Part shown: positions 42,756 through 52,117 of the stretch, piece by piece
How positions within the stretch are numbered: position 1 is the first letter of the stretch
How the letters are laid out: the number at the start of each line of letters is the position of its first letter
NCBI RefSeq assembly: GCF_013177695.1
Contig: NZ_WOEY01000090.1
Location: 56,014-120,013, forward strand
From: Paraburkholderia solitsugae
GTDB taxonomy: Bacteria; Pseudomonadota; Gammaproteobacteria; Burkholderiales; Burkholderiaceae
Length of the DNA: 64,000 nucleotides
Direction of reading: 5' to 3'
The notes under the pieces: generated by a model
What the model saw: only the letters and a program-made list of their open reading frames with translations
Databases searched by the model: none
Told to the model about the DNA's origin: nothing
Translations under genes and position numbers: made by a program

Positions 42756-44300
42756 ATGATGAATTCGTCCAATCCCCCCGGCGCACCGGTCTCGCAGACC
42801 CGTTCGTTCTCGACGGTCTTTCTGATCGAGATGTGGGAGCGCTTTGGTTACTACGGGATGGCCGCGCTGCTCGTCCTGTTCATGATCGACAAGCTGAACT
42901 TCACCGACAGCCACGCCACCCTCACGTGGGGGGCGTTCACGGCACTGGTGTACGCGTCGCCCTCGATCGGCGGCTGGATCGGCGACAAGATTCTCGGCGC
43001 GCGCCGCACGATGATCTTCGGCGCCGGCGTGCTGGCGGCCGGCTATTTCATGCTGGCGCTGCCCAATGAGCAATTGAGCTACATGTACGCGTCGCTCGGC
43101 GTGATCGTGGTGGGCAACGGGCTTTTCAAGGCGAATGCCGCGAATCTCGTGCGCCGCATCTATGAAGGCGACGATGCGCGCATCGACAGCGCATTCACGA
43201 TCTATTACATGGCGGTCAATATCGGTTCGACAGCGTCGATGCTCGCGACACCGTGGATCAAGGACCATTGGGGCTGGCACACGGCATTCGCGGTTTGCTG
43301 CGCGGGCATGCTGCTGTCGGTGCTGAATTACTTCATCATGTTCCGCACGCTCGCGCATATCGGCTCCGCGCCGGACGCCGAACCGATCCGCTGGAAACGC
43401 GTCGGCGCGGTCGCGCTGGGCGGTATCGTGCTCGGCACGGCAACGATGTTCGTGCTGCAACACAAGGCGATTGCCGTGGCCTGCGTGTACACGGCGGGCG
43501 TCGCGATTCTGGCGATCTTCGGCTACATGCTGATGAAGTGTGAACGCTCGGAGCGCTCGGGTCTGATTGCCGCGCTGGTCCTGACCGCGCAGGTAATCCT
43601 GTTCTTCGTGTTCTACGTGCAGATGTCGACGTCGCTCACGCTGTTCGCGCTGCGCAATGTCGATCCGCGTTTCATGCTGTTCGGCGAGACGCTGTTCACG
43701 TGGAGCGCCGCGCAGTTCCAGGCGCTCAATCCGATCTGGATCATGCTGCTGAGCCCGGTGCTCGCGCTGCTCTACACGAAGCTCGCGAAGAGCGGCAAGG
43801 ACGTGCCGGTGGCGGTCAAGTACGCGTTCGGCTTCGCGGTGGTGGCGGCCGGCTTCTTCGTGTACGCGGCGAGCGGCAACTACGCGGTGAACGGGCGCGT
43901 GTCGTCGTGGTTCATGGTGGGCGGCTACGGCTTGTATTCGCTCGGCGAATTGCTGGTGAGCGGGCTGGGTCTCGCGATGATTGCGCGCTACGTGCCGGCG
44001 CGGATGAGCGGCTTCATGATGGGCGCTTACTTCGTCGCAACCGGCGTGTCGCAATATCTGGGCAGCGTGGTGGCGAATTTCGCGCAGATGCCGGCGGGCA
44101 ATATGGATCCGCTCGAATCGTTGCCGCTCTACACCAAGCTGTTTACCGGTCTGGGCTGGCTCGCGGCAGTGGGCGCGCTGGTTGCCGTGCTGCTGTTGCC
44201 GCTGATGCGCAAGCTGTCGCGTGAGCATCAGCGTTGCGGCGACGAAGCGCGCGAGAATGCGCGGCAAGCGGCTGCATTGAGCGGCGCGGTGGCGGAGTAA
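42756..44300 (+). CDS. Proton-dependent di/tripeptide transporter (POT family)
   Basis: Inner-membrane protein of 514 residues with about 14 hydrophobic segments. The POT signature EMWERFGYYGMAALLVLF (ExxER-F-YYG) is at about residues 25-42 and SPSIGGWIGDKILGARRTM near 70. It imports small peptides with protons. It faces the XRE/cupin regulator and, with the opp operon and OprD-like porin, completes a peptide-uptake region. A strong hairpin follows the gene. Confidence 0.93.
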   Translation: MMNSSNPPGAPVSQTRSFSTVFLIEMWERFGYYGMAALLVLFMIDKLNFTDSHATLTWGAFTALVYASPSIGGWIGDKILGARRTMIFGAGVLAAGYFMLALPNEQLSYMYASLGVIVVGNGLFKANAANLVRRIYEGDDARIDSAFTIYYMAVNIGSTASMLATPWIKDHWGWHTAFAVCCAGMLLSVLNYFIMFRTLAHIGSAPDAEPIRWKRVGAVALGGIVLGTATMFVLQHKAIAVACVYTAGVAILAIFGYMLMKCERSERSGLIAALVLTAQVILFFVFYVQMSTSLTLFALRNVDPRFMLFGETLFTWSAAQFQALNPIWIMLLSPVLALLYTKLAKSGKDVPVAVKYAFGFAVVAAGFFVYAASGNYAVNGRVSSWFMVGGYGLYSLGELLVSGLGLAMIARYVPARMSGFMMGAYFVATGVSQYLGSVVANFAQMPAGNMDPLESLPLYTKLFTGLGWLAAVGALVAVLLLPLMRKLSREHQRCGDEARENARQAAALSGAVAE

Positions 44301-44404
44301 CGTGTCACGGCGTCGAAACACGGCGCCAAGGTGCCGGGCGCCAGTCGCAAGAAAGTAAGCGCCGGCCGTTCGACACCCAGCGTCCGCCGCGCTCAGCAGC
44401 GAAA

Positions 44405-44442
44405 AAAATGGCGCGCCCCGTATGACAGGGGCGCGCCATTTT
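44405..44442. terminator. Strong bidirectional-type terminator after the peptide permease gene
   Basis: A perfect 15-bp stem (44405-44419 and 44428-44442) with an eight-base loop; the arms carry A and T runs at their ends, so it can end transcripts in both directions. It is about 105 bases past the permease stop. The rest of the 44301-44724 gap shows no gene; it should contain the promoter of the next gene. Confidence 0.85.
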
Positions 44443-44724
44443 GCGTTTCATGCGCTGCGCTATGCTTGCTCGCTTGCGCGTAATCGTCCCTGCTCCGCGC
44501 CTTTACTCCGGCATTTTCCGGAAAGAAACCGCAATCCGGTTCCAGCCGTTGATCGCAATGATCAGCAAGTGGCCTTGTAGAAGTCGAGTCGGGATTGCAT
44601 GCGCTGTTCCTTGTCGTAAATGTCCGGTAAGTGTCCGCTCCGATGGCGGCGACGGAGGTAAGCTTACGGTTGGTATTGGTCTTTCGGAATAACCATTTCT
44701 CGGATATTTAAGGTAACCACTCGG

Positions 44725-46203
44725 ATGGAGATCCATATCGCGGTCGAAGGGCGTCACGATCTGTCAGGACAGATCTACCGGCAGTTGCGTGCCGGCATAC
44801 TCGAAGGGCGCCTCGCCGGCGGCACGCGTTTGCCGTCCACGCGCGACCTCGCCACGCAACTGGGCGTCTCGCGCAAGACGACGCTCGACGTGTTCGAACG
44901 GTTACTCTCCGAAGGCTATCTGCACACCCGCGCCGGTTCGGGCACCTTCGTCGCCGACGGCCTCGAGCGTCTGCCGGTGGAGCGCTCGTCGCATGCTCTC
45001 GCTGCCGAGTCCGCGCGTGAGCGGGCGAAGGCTAAACCGAAAGCCGCGGCGCGCGCCCAGCCGCTTTGGGAGCAGATGCCCGAGACCTTGCCGTTGCCGC
45101 GCCCCACGGTGGCCTCGCCGCAGGATTTCATCGGTGGCGCGACCGACAAATCGCTGTTCCCCTTCGACGTTTGGCGCCGCTGTGTGAACCACGCATTGCG
45201 TGTGCAAGCGCGTGGTCCAGGCACGTATCGCGACGTGGCCGGCGAGCAGGAATTGCGCCTCGCGATTTCGCGCTACCTGGCGTTCAACCGCGCGGTCACG
45301 AGCAACTGGGTCGACGTGATCGTCACGCAAGGCGCACAGCACGCGCTCGATCTGATCGCACGCGTCACATTGCGGCCCGGCGAGATCGCGGCGCTCGAAG
45401 ACCCCGGCTATCCGCCGGTCCAGGCATGCTTCACGGCCACGGGCGCTCGTGTGGTGCCGGTGCCGGTGGACGCTGAAGGCCTGATCGTGAGCAAGCTCCC
45501 GGACAAGGCGCGGCTCGTCTACGTGACACCCTCGCATCAGTTTCCGCTCGGCATGCCGATGAGCCTGGAGCGGCGCGTCGAGTTGCTGGAATGGGCGCAG
45601 AAACGCGGCGCCGTGATCATCGAGGACGACTACGACTGCGAGTACCGTTTCGAAGGCCGGCCGATGGAGCCGCTGAAAAGTCTCGACCGCGCCGGTCTCG
45701 TCGCATACGTGGGCACGTTTTCGAAGACGATTTTCCCGGAGCTGCGAGTCGGCTACGTGGTGCCGCCGGTTTCCCTCTATGGGCCGCTCATCAAGGCCCG
45801 CCAGATCGCCGATTGCCACGGCTGCACCCTCACGCAAACCGCGCTCGCGACCTTCATGCTCAACGGCGACTTCGCCAAGCATCTGCGGCGCATGCACAAG
45901 ACCTATGCGGCGCGCCGCGCGATGCTGCTGAAGCATCTGCAGGGCAATCTCGCGCCGTGGTTCGAACCGATCGTGCCGACCGCCGGCATCCACATGGCCT
46001 CGCATCTGAAAGCACCGTTGACCGAGGAGGCGCTGGTGAGCGCCGCGCGTGAAGCGTCGATCGGTTTGTATGGACTCGCGCCGTTTTATCAGCGCGTCAA
46101 GCCGCAGCCCGGCTTGATGTTTGGCTACGGCAGCATCGCTGTCGAGCACATCGACGCGGCGCTCACGAAGCTCGCCGGCATTCTGCCGCGCCTCGCGCGC
46201 TGA
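44725..46203 (+). CDS. MocR/PdxR-type regulator (GntR helix-turn-helix fused to aminotransferase fold)
   Basis: Protein of 492 residues. The N-terminal GntR winged helix covers about residues 10-75 (LSGQIYRQLRAGILEGRLAGG, then PSTRDLATQLGVSRKTTLDVF). The rest is a fold type I aminotransferase domain that binds PLP, with its Lys in YVGTFSKTIFPELRVGY near residue 335 and the DDYDCEYRF block near 300. Such proteins sense PLP or amino-acid adducts and regulate vitamin B6 or amino-acid genes. No divergent target gene is beside it, so the target is open. Confidence 0.93.
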   Translation: MEIHIAVEGRHDLSGQIYRQLRAGILEGRLAGGTRLPSTRDLATQLGVSRKTTLDVFERLLSEGYLHTRAGSGTFVADGLERLPVERSSHALAAESARERAKAKPKAAARAQPLWEQMPETLPLPRPTVASPQDFIGGATDKSLFPFDVWRRCVNHALRVQARGPGTYRDVAGEQELRLAISRYLAFNRAVTSNWVDVIVTQGAQHALDLIARVTLRPGEIAALEDPGYPPVQACFTATGARVVPVPVDAEGLIVSKLPDKARLVYVTPSHQFPLGMPMSLERRVELLEWAQKRGAVIIEDDYDCEYRFEGRPMEPLKSLDRAGLVAYVGTFSKTIFPELRVGYVVPPVSLYGPLIKARQIADCHGCTLTQTALATFMLNGDFAKHLRRMHKTYAARRAMLLKHLQGNLAPWFEPIVPTAGIHMASHLKAPLTEEALVSAAREASIGLYGLAPFYQRVKPQPGLMFGYGSIAVEHIDAALTKLAGILPRLAR

Positions 46204-46357
46204 CGATCCGAAGCTCGAATATTACTCAAACCTGTCTAATTCCATACAAATAGGTGTCACAAATCAGCCGTACCCTTGCGCCTCTGTAATTGTTTGTCAT
46301 GCAACGCCGGCCCGGATGAGCCGGCACGACCACACAACAAACCGGAGGGCAGTAGGG

Positions 46358-48436
46358 ATGCGAGTGACGTTTATGGCAGCAAAGAGGATGCGCAGGCTTC
46401 GCGCGGTCGGCGCCCTGGGTGGATTGGGCGTGGTGAGCGCGATCGGCATCGCGGCATGCAGCAGCAGCGACATTGAAACACCGCAGTTGCAACCGCAGGT
46501 GGCGAACGGTACGAAGGCGACGCTCGCGTTGCTGGAAACGACCGACATCCACACCAATCTCCTCAGCTACGACTACTACAAGCTGGCCGAAGACAAGTCG
46601 CTCGGTCTGGAGCGCACCGCCACGCTGATCGCGGCCGCGCGCAAGGAATTCCCGAACACGATGTTGCTCGACGATGGCGACACGATTCAGGGCACGGCGC
46701 TCGCCGATTACGAGGCGCAGGTCGCGCCGATCGATTGCAAGACGACGCTCGGCGTCTATAAGGTTATGAACCTGCTGAAGTACGACGCGGGCACGATCGG
46801 CAATCACGAGTTCAACTACGGTTTGCCGTTCCTCGCGCAGGTAACCGGCAGCGCGTTCGACGTGCCCAACATGAGCCCGGTGGCGTCGCAACCGGCGTGC
46901 GCGGGGCCGAACTTTCCGCTGGTGCTCTCCAACGTGCTCGGCGCGAAATCGCAGCAGCCGATTTTCAAGCCGTACACGATCCTCGAGCGCACGCTGAGCG
47001 CCACCACGCCCGACGGCAAGACCGTCAGCGCGCCCGTGAAAATCGGCGTGATCGGCTTTACGCCGCCCGCGATCATGGCGTGGGATAAACGCTGGCTGGA
47101 CGGCAACGTCTACACGCAAGGGCTGGTGGAAAGCGCATCGAAGTACGTGCCGGAAATGAAGGCGAAGGGCGCGCAGATCATCGTCGCCATGTCGCATGGG
47201 GGGCTCGACAATTCGACCTATTCACCGTCGATGGAAAACGGCAGCTACTATCTTTCGAAGGTGCCCGGCATCGACGCGATGCTGATCGGCCACTCGCACC
47301 AGGTATTCCCCGACAAGAACAGCACGGTCACGCAATTCAACCTGCCGGGCGTCGACAAGGTGAAGGGCACCGTCAACGGCGTGCCGACCGTGATGGCGAA
47401 TTTCTGGGGCAAGCATCTCGGCGTGATCAAGCTCGCGCTGAACTACACGAACGGCACATGGACGGTGGACCGCAATTCGAGCACGGCGGAAGCCCGCTCG
47501 ATCCAGAACGCGGATAACAGCTACGTGGCGGTCGATCCGGCGATCTCGCAGGCAATCGCGGCCGAACACAGTGCCACCATCAATTATGTGAAAACGCCGG
47601 TTGGCACGACCGATTTCCGCATGAGCACCTACTTCGCCGACGTGGGCGACGTGTCGGCCATCGAGATCGTCAATCAGGCGCAGGCCGCCTACGTGCAGGA
47701 CTACATCAGCGCGAATCTGCCGCAATATGCGGGTATTCCGGTGTTGTCGGTGAGCGCGCCGTTCAAGAGCGGCTTTGGCGGCGGCAACGATTTCACCGAC
47801 GTCGCGCAGGGCAACGTCGCGATCAACAACGCCGCCGACCTCTACCTGTACCCGAACACGATCTACGCGGTGAAGGTGACGGGCGCCGATCTGAAGGCCT
47901 GGCTGGAAACCGCGGCGAAGCGCTTCAACAAGATCGATCCGGCTAACACGGCGGCGCAGGCGCTGGTCAGCACCTACCCCGGCTATAACTTCGACATGAT
48001 CACGTCGAAGGATTTCAGCTACGAAATCGACGTGACGCAAGCGGTCGGCAGCCGGATTCGCAACCTGACCTATCAGGGTGCGGCGATCTCGGAGTCGCAG
48101 TCGTTCATCGTCGCGACCAACAATTATCGCGCGAGCGGCGGCGGCAATTTCCCGGGGCTGGACGGCAGCAAGACGATTTACGCGTCGCCGGATGCGAGCC
48201 GCGACGTCCTGATTTCCTACATCAAGAAGGTGCAAGCCATCAAGGCGGCCAGCAACGGCAGCGACCGTAGCTGGCGTTTCACGAAGGTGGCGACGGCCGG
48301 GCAGGTGACCTTCAAGGCGGCGCCGAACCTGGTGGCGCTCGCGCAAACCTACGGCATCACCAACGTCACCCAGCTCCAGGCCGACGACGGCAGCGGCAAG
48401 GGGCTCGCGGTCTACTCGGTGAACCTCAGCCAATGA
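46358..48436 (+). CDS. cpdB: 2',3'-cyclic nucleotide 2'-phosphodiesterase/3'-nucleotidase (CpdB-like), predicted lipoprotein
   Basis: Protein of 692 residues. I use the ATG at 46358 (GGAGG nine bases upstream); a longer frame to 46121 overlaps the MocR gene. The signal segment ends IGIAACSSSD, a lipobox with Cys at about residue 36, so it should be anchored in a membrane facing the periplasm. The metallophosphoesterase motifs are complete: LETTDIHTN, LLDDGDTIQG, IGNHEFNYG, MSHGGLDN and GHSHQVFP; the C-terminal 5'-nucleotidase domain follows. It releases nucleosides and phosphate from external nucleotides. It overlaps the next gene by four bases. Confidence 0.92.
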   Translation: MRVTFMAAKRMRRLRAVGALGGLGVVSAIGIAACSSSDIETPQLQPQVANGTKATLALLETTDIHTNLLSYDYYKLAEDKSLGLERTATLIAAARKEFPNTMLLDDGDTIQGTALADYEAQVAPIDCKTTLGVYKVMNLLKYDAGTIGNHEFNYGLPFLAQVTGSAFDVPNMSPVASQPACAGPNFPLVLSNVLGAKSQQPIFKPYTILERTLSATTPDGKTVSAPVKIGVIGFTPPAIMAWDKRWLDGNVYTQGLVESASKYVPEMKAKGAQIIVAMSHGGLDNSTYSPSMENGSYYLSKVPGIDAMLIGHSHQVFPDKNSTVTQFNLPGVDKVKGTVNGVPTVMANFWGKHLGVIKLALNYTNGTWTVDRNSSTAEARSIQNADNSYVAVDPAISQAIAAEHSATINYVKTPVGTTDFRMSTYFADVGDVSAIEIVNQAQAAYVQDYISANLPQYAGIPVLSVSAPFKSGFGGGNDFTDVAQGNVAINNAADLYLYPNTIYAVKVTGADLKAWLETAAKRFNKIDPANTAAQALVSTYPGYNFDMITSKDFSYEIDVTQAVGSRIRNLTYQGAAISESQSFIVATNNYRASGGGNFPGLDGSKTIYASPDASRDVLISYIKKVQAIKAASNGSDRSWRFTKVATAGQVTFKAAPNLVALAQTYGITNVTQLQADDGSGKGLAVYSVNLSQ

Positions 48437-49203
48437 CGGCGCGCTTGTCTTTGAAGCCGGCGGCCGTGGCGGTGACCGTGGCGGTGGCTGTCGCCGTCGT
48501 TGCCGGTACGCTCGCCACGGTCGCAGCCACGCGCGTGGCGACGCCCGTCTCCAACGTGCAGATCGACGATTGGCGGATGCAGGGCACGGCCACACACGCG
48601 GCGTGGCCGGTGTGGCGGCTGCGCCTCGCCGCGGCGTTCGGCAACGCGGCGGCGCGCGAGGCCCTGGCCGACGTGCTGGTGAGCTCGGCGAAACTCGACG
48701 AGCGGCGCGAAGGTGTCGACTTGTACCGTCAACTTGCGCTCGATGCCGTGCCGAGTGCGCAAGCCACGCTCGGCCGTCTGCTGCTGCGCGGACTGCCCGG
48801 CATCGCGCCGGATTTTGCGGAAAGTCGCCGCTGGTTGAGCGTAGCCGCATCGCATGATCCGCAGGCTGCCTATGATCTGTCGACGCTTTATCGCAACGGC
48901 TACGGCGTCGCGCGCGATCCACGTCTCGCGATTCACTGGCTGGAACGGGCGGCGCACGCGGGTGTGCCGCTCGCACAATTCCAGCTCGCCAACGCGTATC
49001 GCTTCGGTTCGACGCTGCCGCATGACGACGCCCTCGCGCTGCAATGGCTGACGCGCGCGGCCAATGCGGAGTTACCCGAGGCAAATCTGGCGCTGGCGAT
49101 CGCTTATCGCAACGGCGAGCTCGGCATGGCGCGCGACGAAGACGCGTACTGGGCCCACGTGAAAGAGAGCGAGCACGATCTGAAGCACGTCAGCCGGCCA
49201 TGA
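48433..49203 (+). CDS. Sel1-repeat (TPR-like) membrane-anchored protein
   Basis: Protein of 256 residues. It starts with a hydrophobic Ala/Val-rich segment (residues 9-34) that is a signal anchor or signal peptide. From about residue 60 come four to five Sel1-type repeats with the pattern ALYRNGYGVARDPRLAIHWLERAA. Such repeats bind other proteins. It is translationally coupled to the CpdB-like gene (ATGA overlap), so it may be a partner of that nucleotidase in the periplasm; this is inference. Confidence 0.82.
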   Translation: MTARLSLKPAAVAVTVAVAVAVVAGTLATVAATRVATPVSNVQIDDWRMQGTATHAAWPVWRLRLAAAFGNAAAREALADVLVSSAKLDERREGVDLYRQLALDAVPSAQATLGRLLLRGLPGIAPDFAESRRWLSVAASHDPQAAYDLSTLYRNGYGVARDPRLAIHWLERAAHAGVPLAQFQLANAYRFGSTLPHDDALALQWLTRAANAELPEANLALAIAYRNGELGMARDEDAYWAHVKESEHDLKHVSRP

Positions 49204-49254
49204 TCGCGCGTTGAAAAACACCTGAGATTTTCTGTCGCAGAGCAACGTTAGCCG

Positions 49255-49293
49255 CCCCCTGCAGAGACTTTCGCTGCAGGGGGCGTGTTTTTT
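49255..49293 (+). terminator. Intrinsic terminator of the cpdB-Sel1 unit
   Basis: CCCCCTGCAG at 49255-49264 pairs perfectly with CTGCAGGGGG at 49274-49283 (nine-base loop), followed by a T6 run at 49288-49293. It stands about 50 bases past the Sel1 gene stop. Confidence 0.9.
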
Positions 49294-49645
49294 CCGCCGC
49301 GTGAATCGGCATGGCGAGCGTGCCGGCGAGCCGCGGCCGGGCCATCGAGTCGCCATCCGCCGGCCATCGCCCGGTGCCGAAAGTGCCTCTATTCAGGCAT
49401 CGAAATGACTTGTAACGCACGTTACGTGTTCGTGTTGCAGACCAGTCCGACGCTCGACGACGCACGTTTACCCGCTAAAACAAGGATCAAAATGTGTTGC
49501 GCAGTCTGCGCCGCGCAACAAACCTTCGCTGTTATACACAAAAGAGTCGCGCAAATCGTATTAGCGCTTGTAGAATCCGGCGTTGAAGCGTGCACATACC
49601 GTGTGCGCTTCGTGCAATTCACTGACCACTACAGGTAGGAGAAAC
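49294..49645. other. Intergenic stretch before the HU gene
   Basis: About 350 bases with no gene that I can support. A stem-loop (GAAGCG 49585-49590 with CGCTTC 49606-49611, plus inner GCACA/TGTGC) lies in what should be the leader of the HU-like gene. The ribosome site AGGAG is at 49637-49641. Confidence 0.5.
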
Positions 49646-50098
49646 ATGCCGACTTCCGCAAAAAAGGTGGCCAAGAAGGCTGCTGCCCCGGTACCGACCA
49701 AGAAGGTTGCTGCAAAGAAAGTTCCTGCGAAGAAAGCCGTCGCAGCTAAGAAGGTCGCCGTGAAGGCGTCCAGCGCTCCGTCGCCGATCAAGGACACCTT
49801 CACGAAGGCCTCGCTGGCTGCACACGTCGCTGAACGCGCTGCTGTGGAACCGAAGGCTGCCAAGGCTGTGCTGGCCGCGCTCGAAGACACGATCCTCGGC
49901 GCCGTGCACAAGAAGGGCGCTGGCGAATTCACGCTGTCGGGTCTTCTGAAGATCGTCGTGCAAGCTGTGCCGGCGAAGAAGAAGCGCTTCGGCAAAGACC
50001 CGTTCTCGGGCGAAGAGCGTTGGTTCCCGGCCAAGCCGGCTAGCGTGCGCATCAAGGCACGTCCGCTGAAGAAGCTGAAAGACGCAGCAGCAGGCTGA
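49646..50098 (+). CDS. HU-family DNA-binding protein with histone H1-like Lys/Ala tail
   Basis: Nucleoid protein of 150 residues. Residues 1-45 are a Lys/Ala/Val-rich tail with repeats of the type AKKA, PTKKVAAKKVPAKK, like eukaryotic H1 and bacterial H1-like proteins. Residues 50-150 are an HU/IHF domain (IKDTFTKASLAAHVAERA, then KKRFGKDPFSGEERWFPAKP). The start at 49646 is fixed by AGGAG five bases upstream. The N-terminal rather than C-terminal position of the tail is notable. It should bind DNA without sequence specificity. Confidence 0.9.
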   Translation: MPTSAKKVAKKAAAPVPTKKVAAKKVPAKKAVAAKKVAVKASSAPSPIKDTFTKASLAAHVAERAAVEPKAAKAVLAALEDTILGAVHKKGAGEFTLSGLLKIVVQAVPAKKKRFGKDPFSGEERWFPAKPASVRIKARPLKKLKDAAAG

Positions 50099-50159
50099 TC
50101 GCGCTTCATGCGTTACGGCGGTTTTTGAGCGAGCGTTTTAACGGTGCGTTGTTAGCCAT

Positions 50160-50187
50160 CCGCTTTTAACCGTCCGCTTTTAACCGT
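50160..50187. repeat. Tandem 14-bp repeat after the HU gene
   Basis: CCGCTTTTAACCGT occurs twice in a row (50160-50173 and 50174-50187). A partly inverted copy (CGTTTTAACGGT) lies at about 50134-50145. Confidence 0.75.
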
Positions 50188-50225
50188 CGTTAACGTTTGA
50201 GCCGACCCGCAGTGCGAGTTGTCCG

Positions 50226-50257
50226 AATCCCCGTGGATGCGAATCCTCGGGGATTTT
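50226..50257 (+). terminator. Intrinsic terminator of the HU gene
   Basis: AATCCCCG (50226-50233) pairs with CGGGGATT (50248-50255), and an inner GGAT/ATCC stem with a GCGA loop extends it after one T-T mismatch; TTTT follows. The remaining part of 50258-50511 shows no gene and should contain the promoter of the ATP-grasp gene. Confidence 0.8.
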
Positions 50258-50511
50258 ACTATGGGCGTCTGCTTGCAGTTTGGCGAACTCGCCGCCGCCC
50301 GCCACGGTGCCCCGATGCACCGTACTAGCGCATCATGAGCCGCCGCAGTACGATGGCAACGAAGCCATGCCGGTCGGGATGCGCTTTTAGCGTGCATGCA
50401 CCGTGTGTCGCACGCGAAAAGCTCAGTGGCATAGCGCTTGCTTGAACGTTTGTCGAACACCGAATGCGCAGCGCATTCGCCTTCTATCCGACAACAAGAG
50501 CGGGGCGTGAC

Positions 50512-51921
50512 ATGCGATGCTATGACGAGATGCGTCATCATGACGATTCCGTGCGGCCACACTACGCGCGCTTTGAGCGGTGGCTGGTGAAGCAGGGCAA
50601 CGAGGCGATCGCACGCAAGCGTGCGGAAGCCGACCTTCTGTTTCGCCGGGTCGGTATCACCTTCGCGGTGAACGGCGATTTGTCCGGGACCGAGCGGCTG
50701 ATTCCTTTCGACCTGATTCCGCGCATCATTCCGCGCAGCGAATGGCAGACGCTGGAGGCCGGGTTGCGCCAGCGGGTGCAGGCGCTCAATCTGTTTATCC
50801 ACGACGTCTATCACGATCGCAACATCGTGCGCGCCGGGATCGTGCCGGCCGAACAGGTCTATACCAACGCGCAATACCGGCCTGAAATGCAGGGCGTCAA
50901 TGTGCCGCTCGGTGTTTACGCGCATATCGCCGGCGTCGACGTGGTGCGCGCGGGCGACGAGGGCGAGTTCTACGTGCTCGAAGACAACCTGCGGGTGCCG
51001 TCGGGCGTGTCGTATATGCTGGAAAACCGCAAGATGATGATGCGGCTTTTCCCCGAGCTGTTCGTGCAGAACCGCATTGCGCCGGTCGCGCACTATCCCG
51101 ATCTGCTGCTCGACACACTGCGCTCGGTGGCGCCCGAAGGCGTCGACGATCCGGTCGTGGTGGTCCTCACGCCGGGCATGTACAACTCGGCCTATTTCGA
51201 GCACACCTTCCTCGCGCAGCAGATGGGTGTCGAACTGGTGGAAGGCAAGGATCTGTTCGTCGACGACAACTACGTGTTCATGCGCACCACGCAGGGGCCG
51301 AAACGCGTCGACGTGATCTACCGCCGCGTCGACGACGATTTTCTCGATCCGCTCGCCTTCCGCAACGATTCGGCGCTGGGCGTGCCGGGTCTGTTGACCG
51401 CGTATCGCGCCGGACGTGTCGCGCTCGCGAACGCCATGGGCACCGGCATCGCCGACGACAAATCGATCTATCCGTATGTGCCGGAAATGATCGAGTTTTA
51501 CCTCGGCGAGAAGCCGATCCTCAACAACGTGCCCACGTTCCAGTGCCGTAAGCCTGACGATCTCGCGTACACGCTCGCCCATCTGCCGGAGCTGGTCGTG
51601 AAGGAGGTGCACGGCGCGGGCGGCTACGGGATGCTGGTCGGGCCGGCGTCGACGAAAGCCGAAATCGAATCGTTCCGGGAGCGCCTGATTGCGCGGCCCG
51701 CGGGTTATATCGCGCAGCCCACGCTCGCGCTCTCCGCGTGTCCGACCTTTGTCGAAGCGGGCATCGCGCCGCGCCATATCGATTTGCGCCCCTTCGTGCT
51801 GTCCGGCAAGAGCGTGACGATGTGCGCGGGCGGTCTCACGCGCGTGGCGTTGCAGGAGGGCTCGCTCGTCGTCAATTCGTCGCAGGGAGGCGGGACCAAA
51901 GATACGTGGATGGTCGACTGA
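50512..51921 (+). CDS. Circularly permuted ATP-grasp protein (DUF404/DUF407)
   Basis: Protein of 469 residues beginning MRCYDEMRHHDDSVRPHYARFERWL, a typical start of this family (type 2 circularly permuted ATP-grasp). Family blocks RGITF/FAVNGD near residue 60, LIPFDLIPRIIP and VLEDNLRVPSGVSYMLENR near 165, and LVVKEVHGAGGYGMLVGP near 375 are present. ATP-grasp enzymes form amide or ester bonds; this subfamily is suggested to make peptide amides. It heads a cluster with an alpha-E protein, a transglutaminase-like protease and an Anbu peptidase. The start at 50464 is also possible. Confidence 0.88.
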   Translation: MRCYDEMRHHDDSVRPHYARFERWLVKQGNEAIARKRAEADLLFRRVGITFAVNGDLSGTERLIPFDLIPRIIPRSEWQTLEAGLRQRVQALNLFIHDVYHDRNIVRAGIVPAEQVYTNAQYRPEMQGVNVPLGVYAHIAGVDVVRAGDEGEFYVLEDNLRVPSGVSYMLENRKMMMRLFPELFVQNRIAPVAHYPDLLLDTLRSVAPEGVDDPVVVVLTPGMYNSAYFEHTFLAQQMGVELVEGKDLFVDDNYVFMRTTQGPKRVDVIYRRVDDDFLDPLAFRNDSALGVPGLLTAYRAGRVALANAMGTGIADDKSIYPYVPEMIEFYLGEKPILNNVPTFQCRKPDDLAYTLAHLPELVVKEVHGAGGYGMLVGPASTKAEIESFRERLIARPAGYIAQPTLALSACPTFVEAGIAPRHIDLRPFVLSGKSVTMCAGGLTRVALQEGSLVVNSSQGGGTKDTWMVD

Positions 51922-52117
51922 CGCGGTTGCCAATGCGGTTGCTCTTGTAATAGCTCATGTGGCAGCGCATGCAGCAATGCCTGTCGCCATGCAGGCAACC
52001 GCGCCCGCAACCCAACGCGCCGGCAGATGAGTCAAACCGCCGCCGGCGCACACGGATAACCCGCGCGAGCCTTTTACTTCTGCAAAGGTCTCGCGTCATC
52101 AGATACGGAACGCCGTC

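Noticed and set aside
42516..44321. Long minus-strand frame across the peptide permease gene
   Set aside because: Antisense to a POT transporter with an intact signature; translation dominated by Arg, His and Gln.
47222..49084. Long minus-strand frame across the CpdB and Sel1 genes
   Set aside because: Antisense to two genes with complete motifs; translation is Arg/His-rich without any family feature.
50152..51933. Long minus-strand frame across the ATP-grasp gene
   Set aside because: Antisense shadow of a well-supported gene; no motif and no ribosome site.
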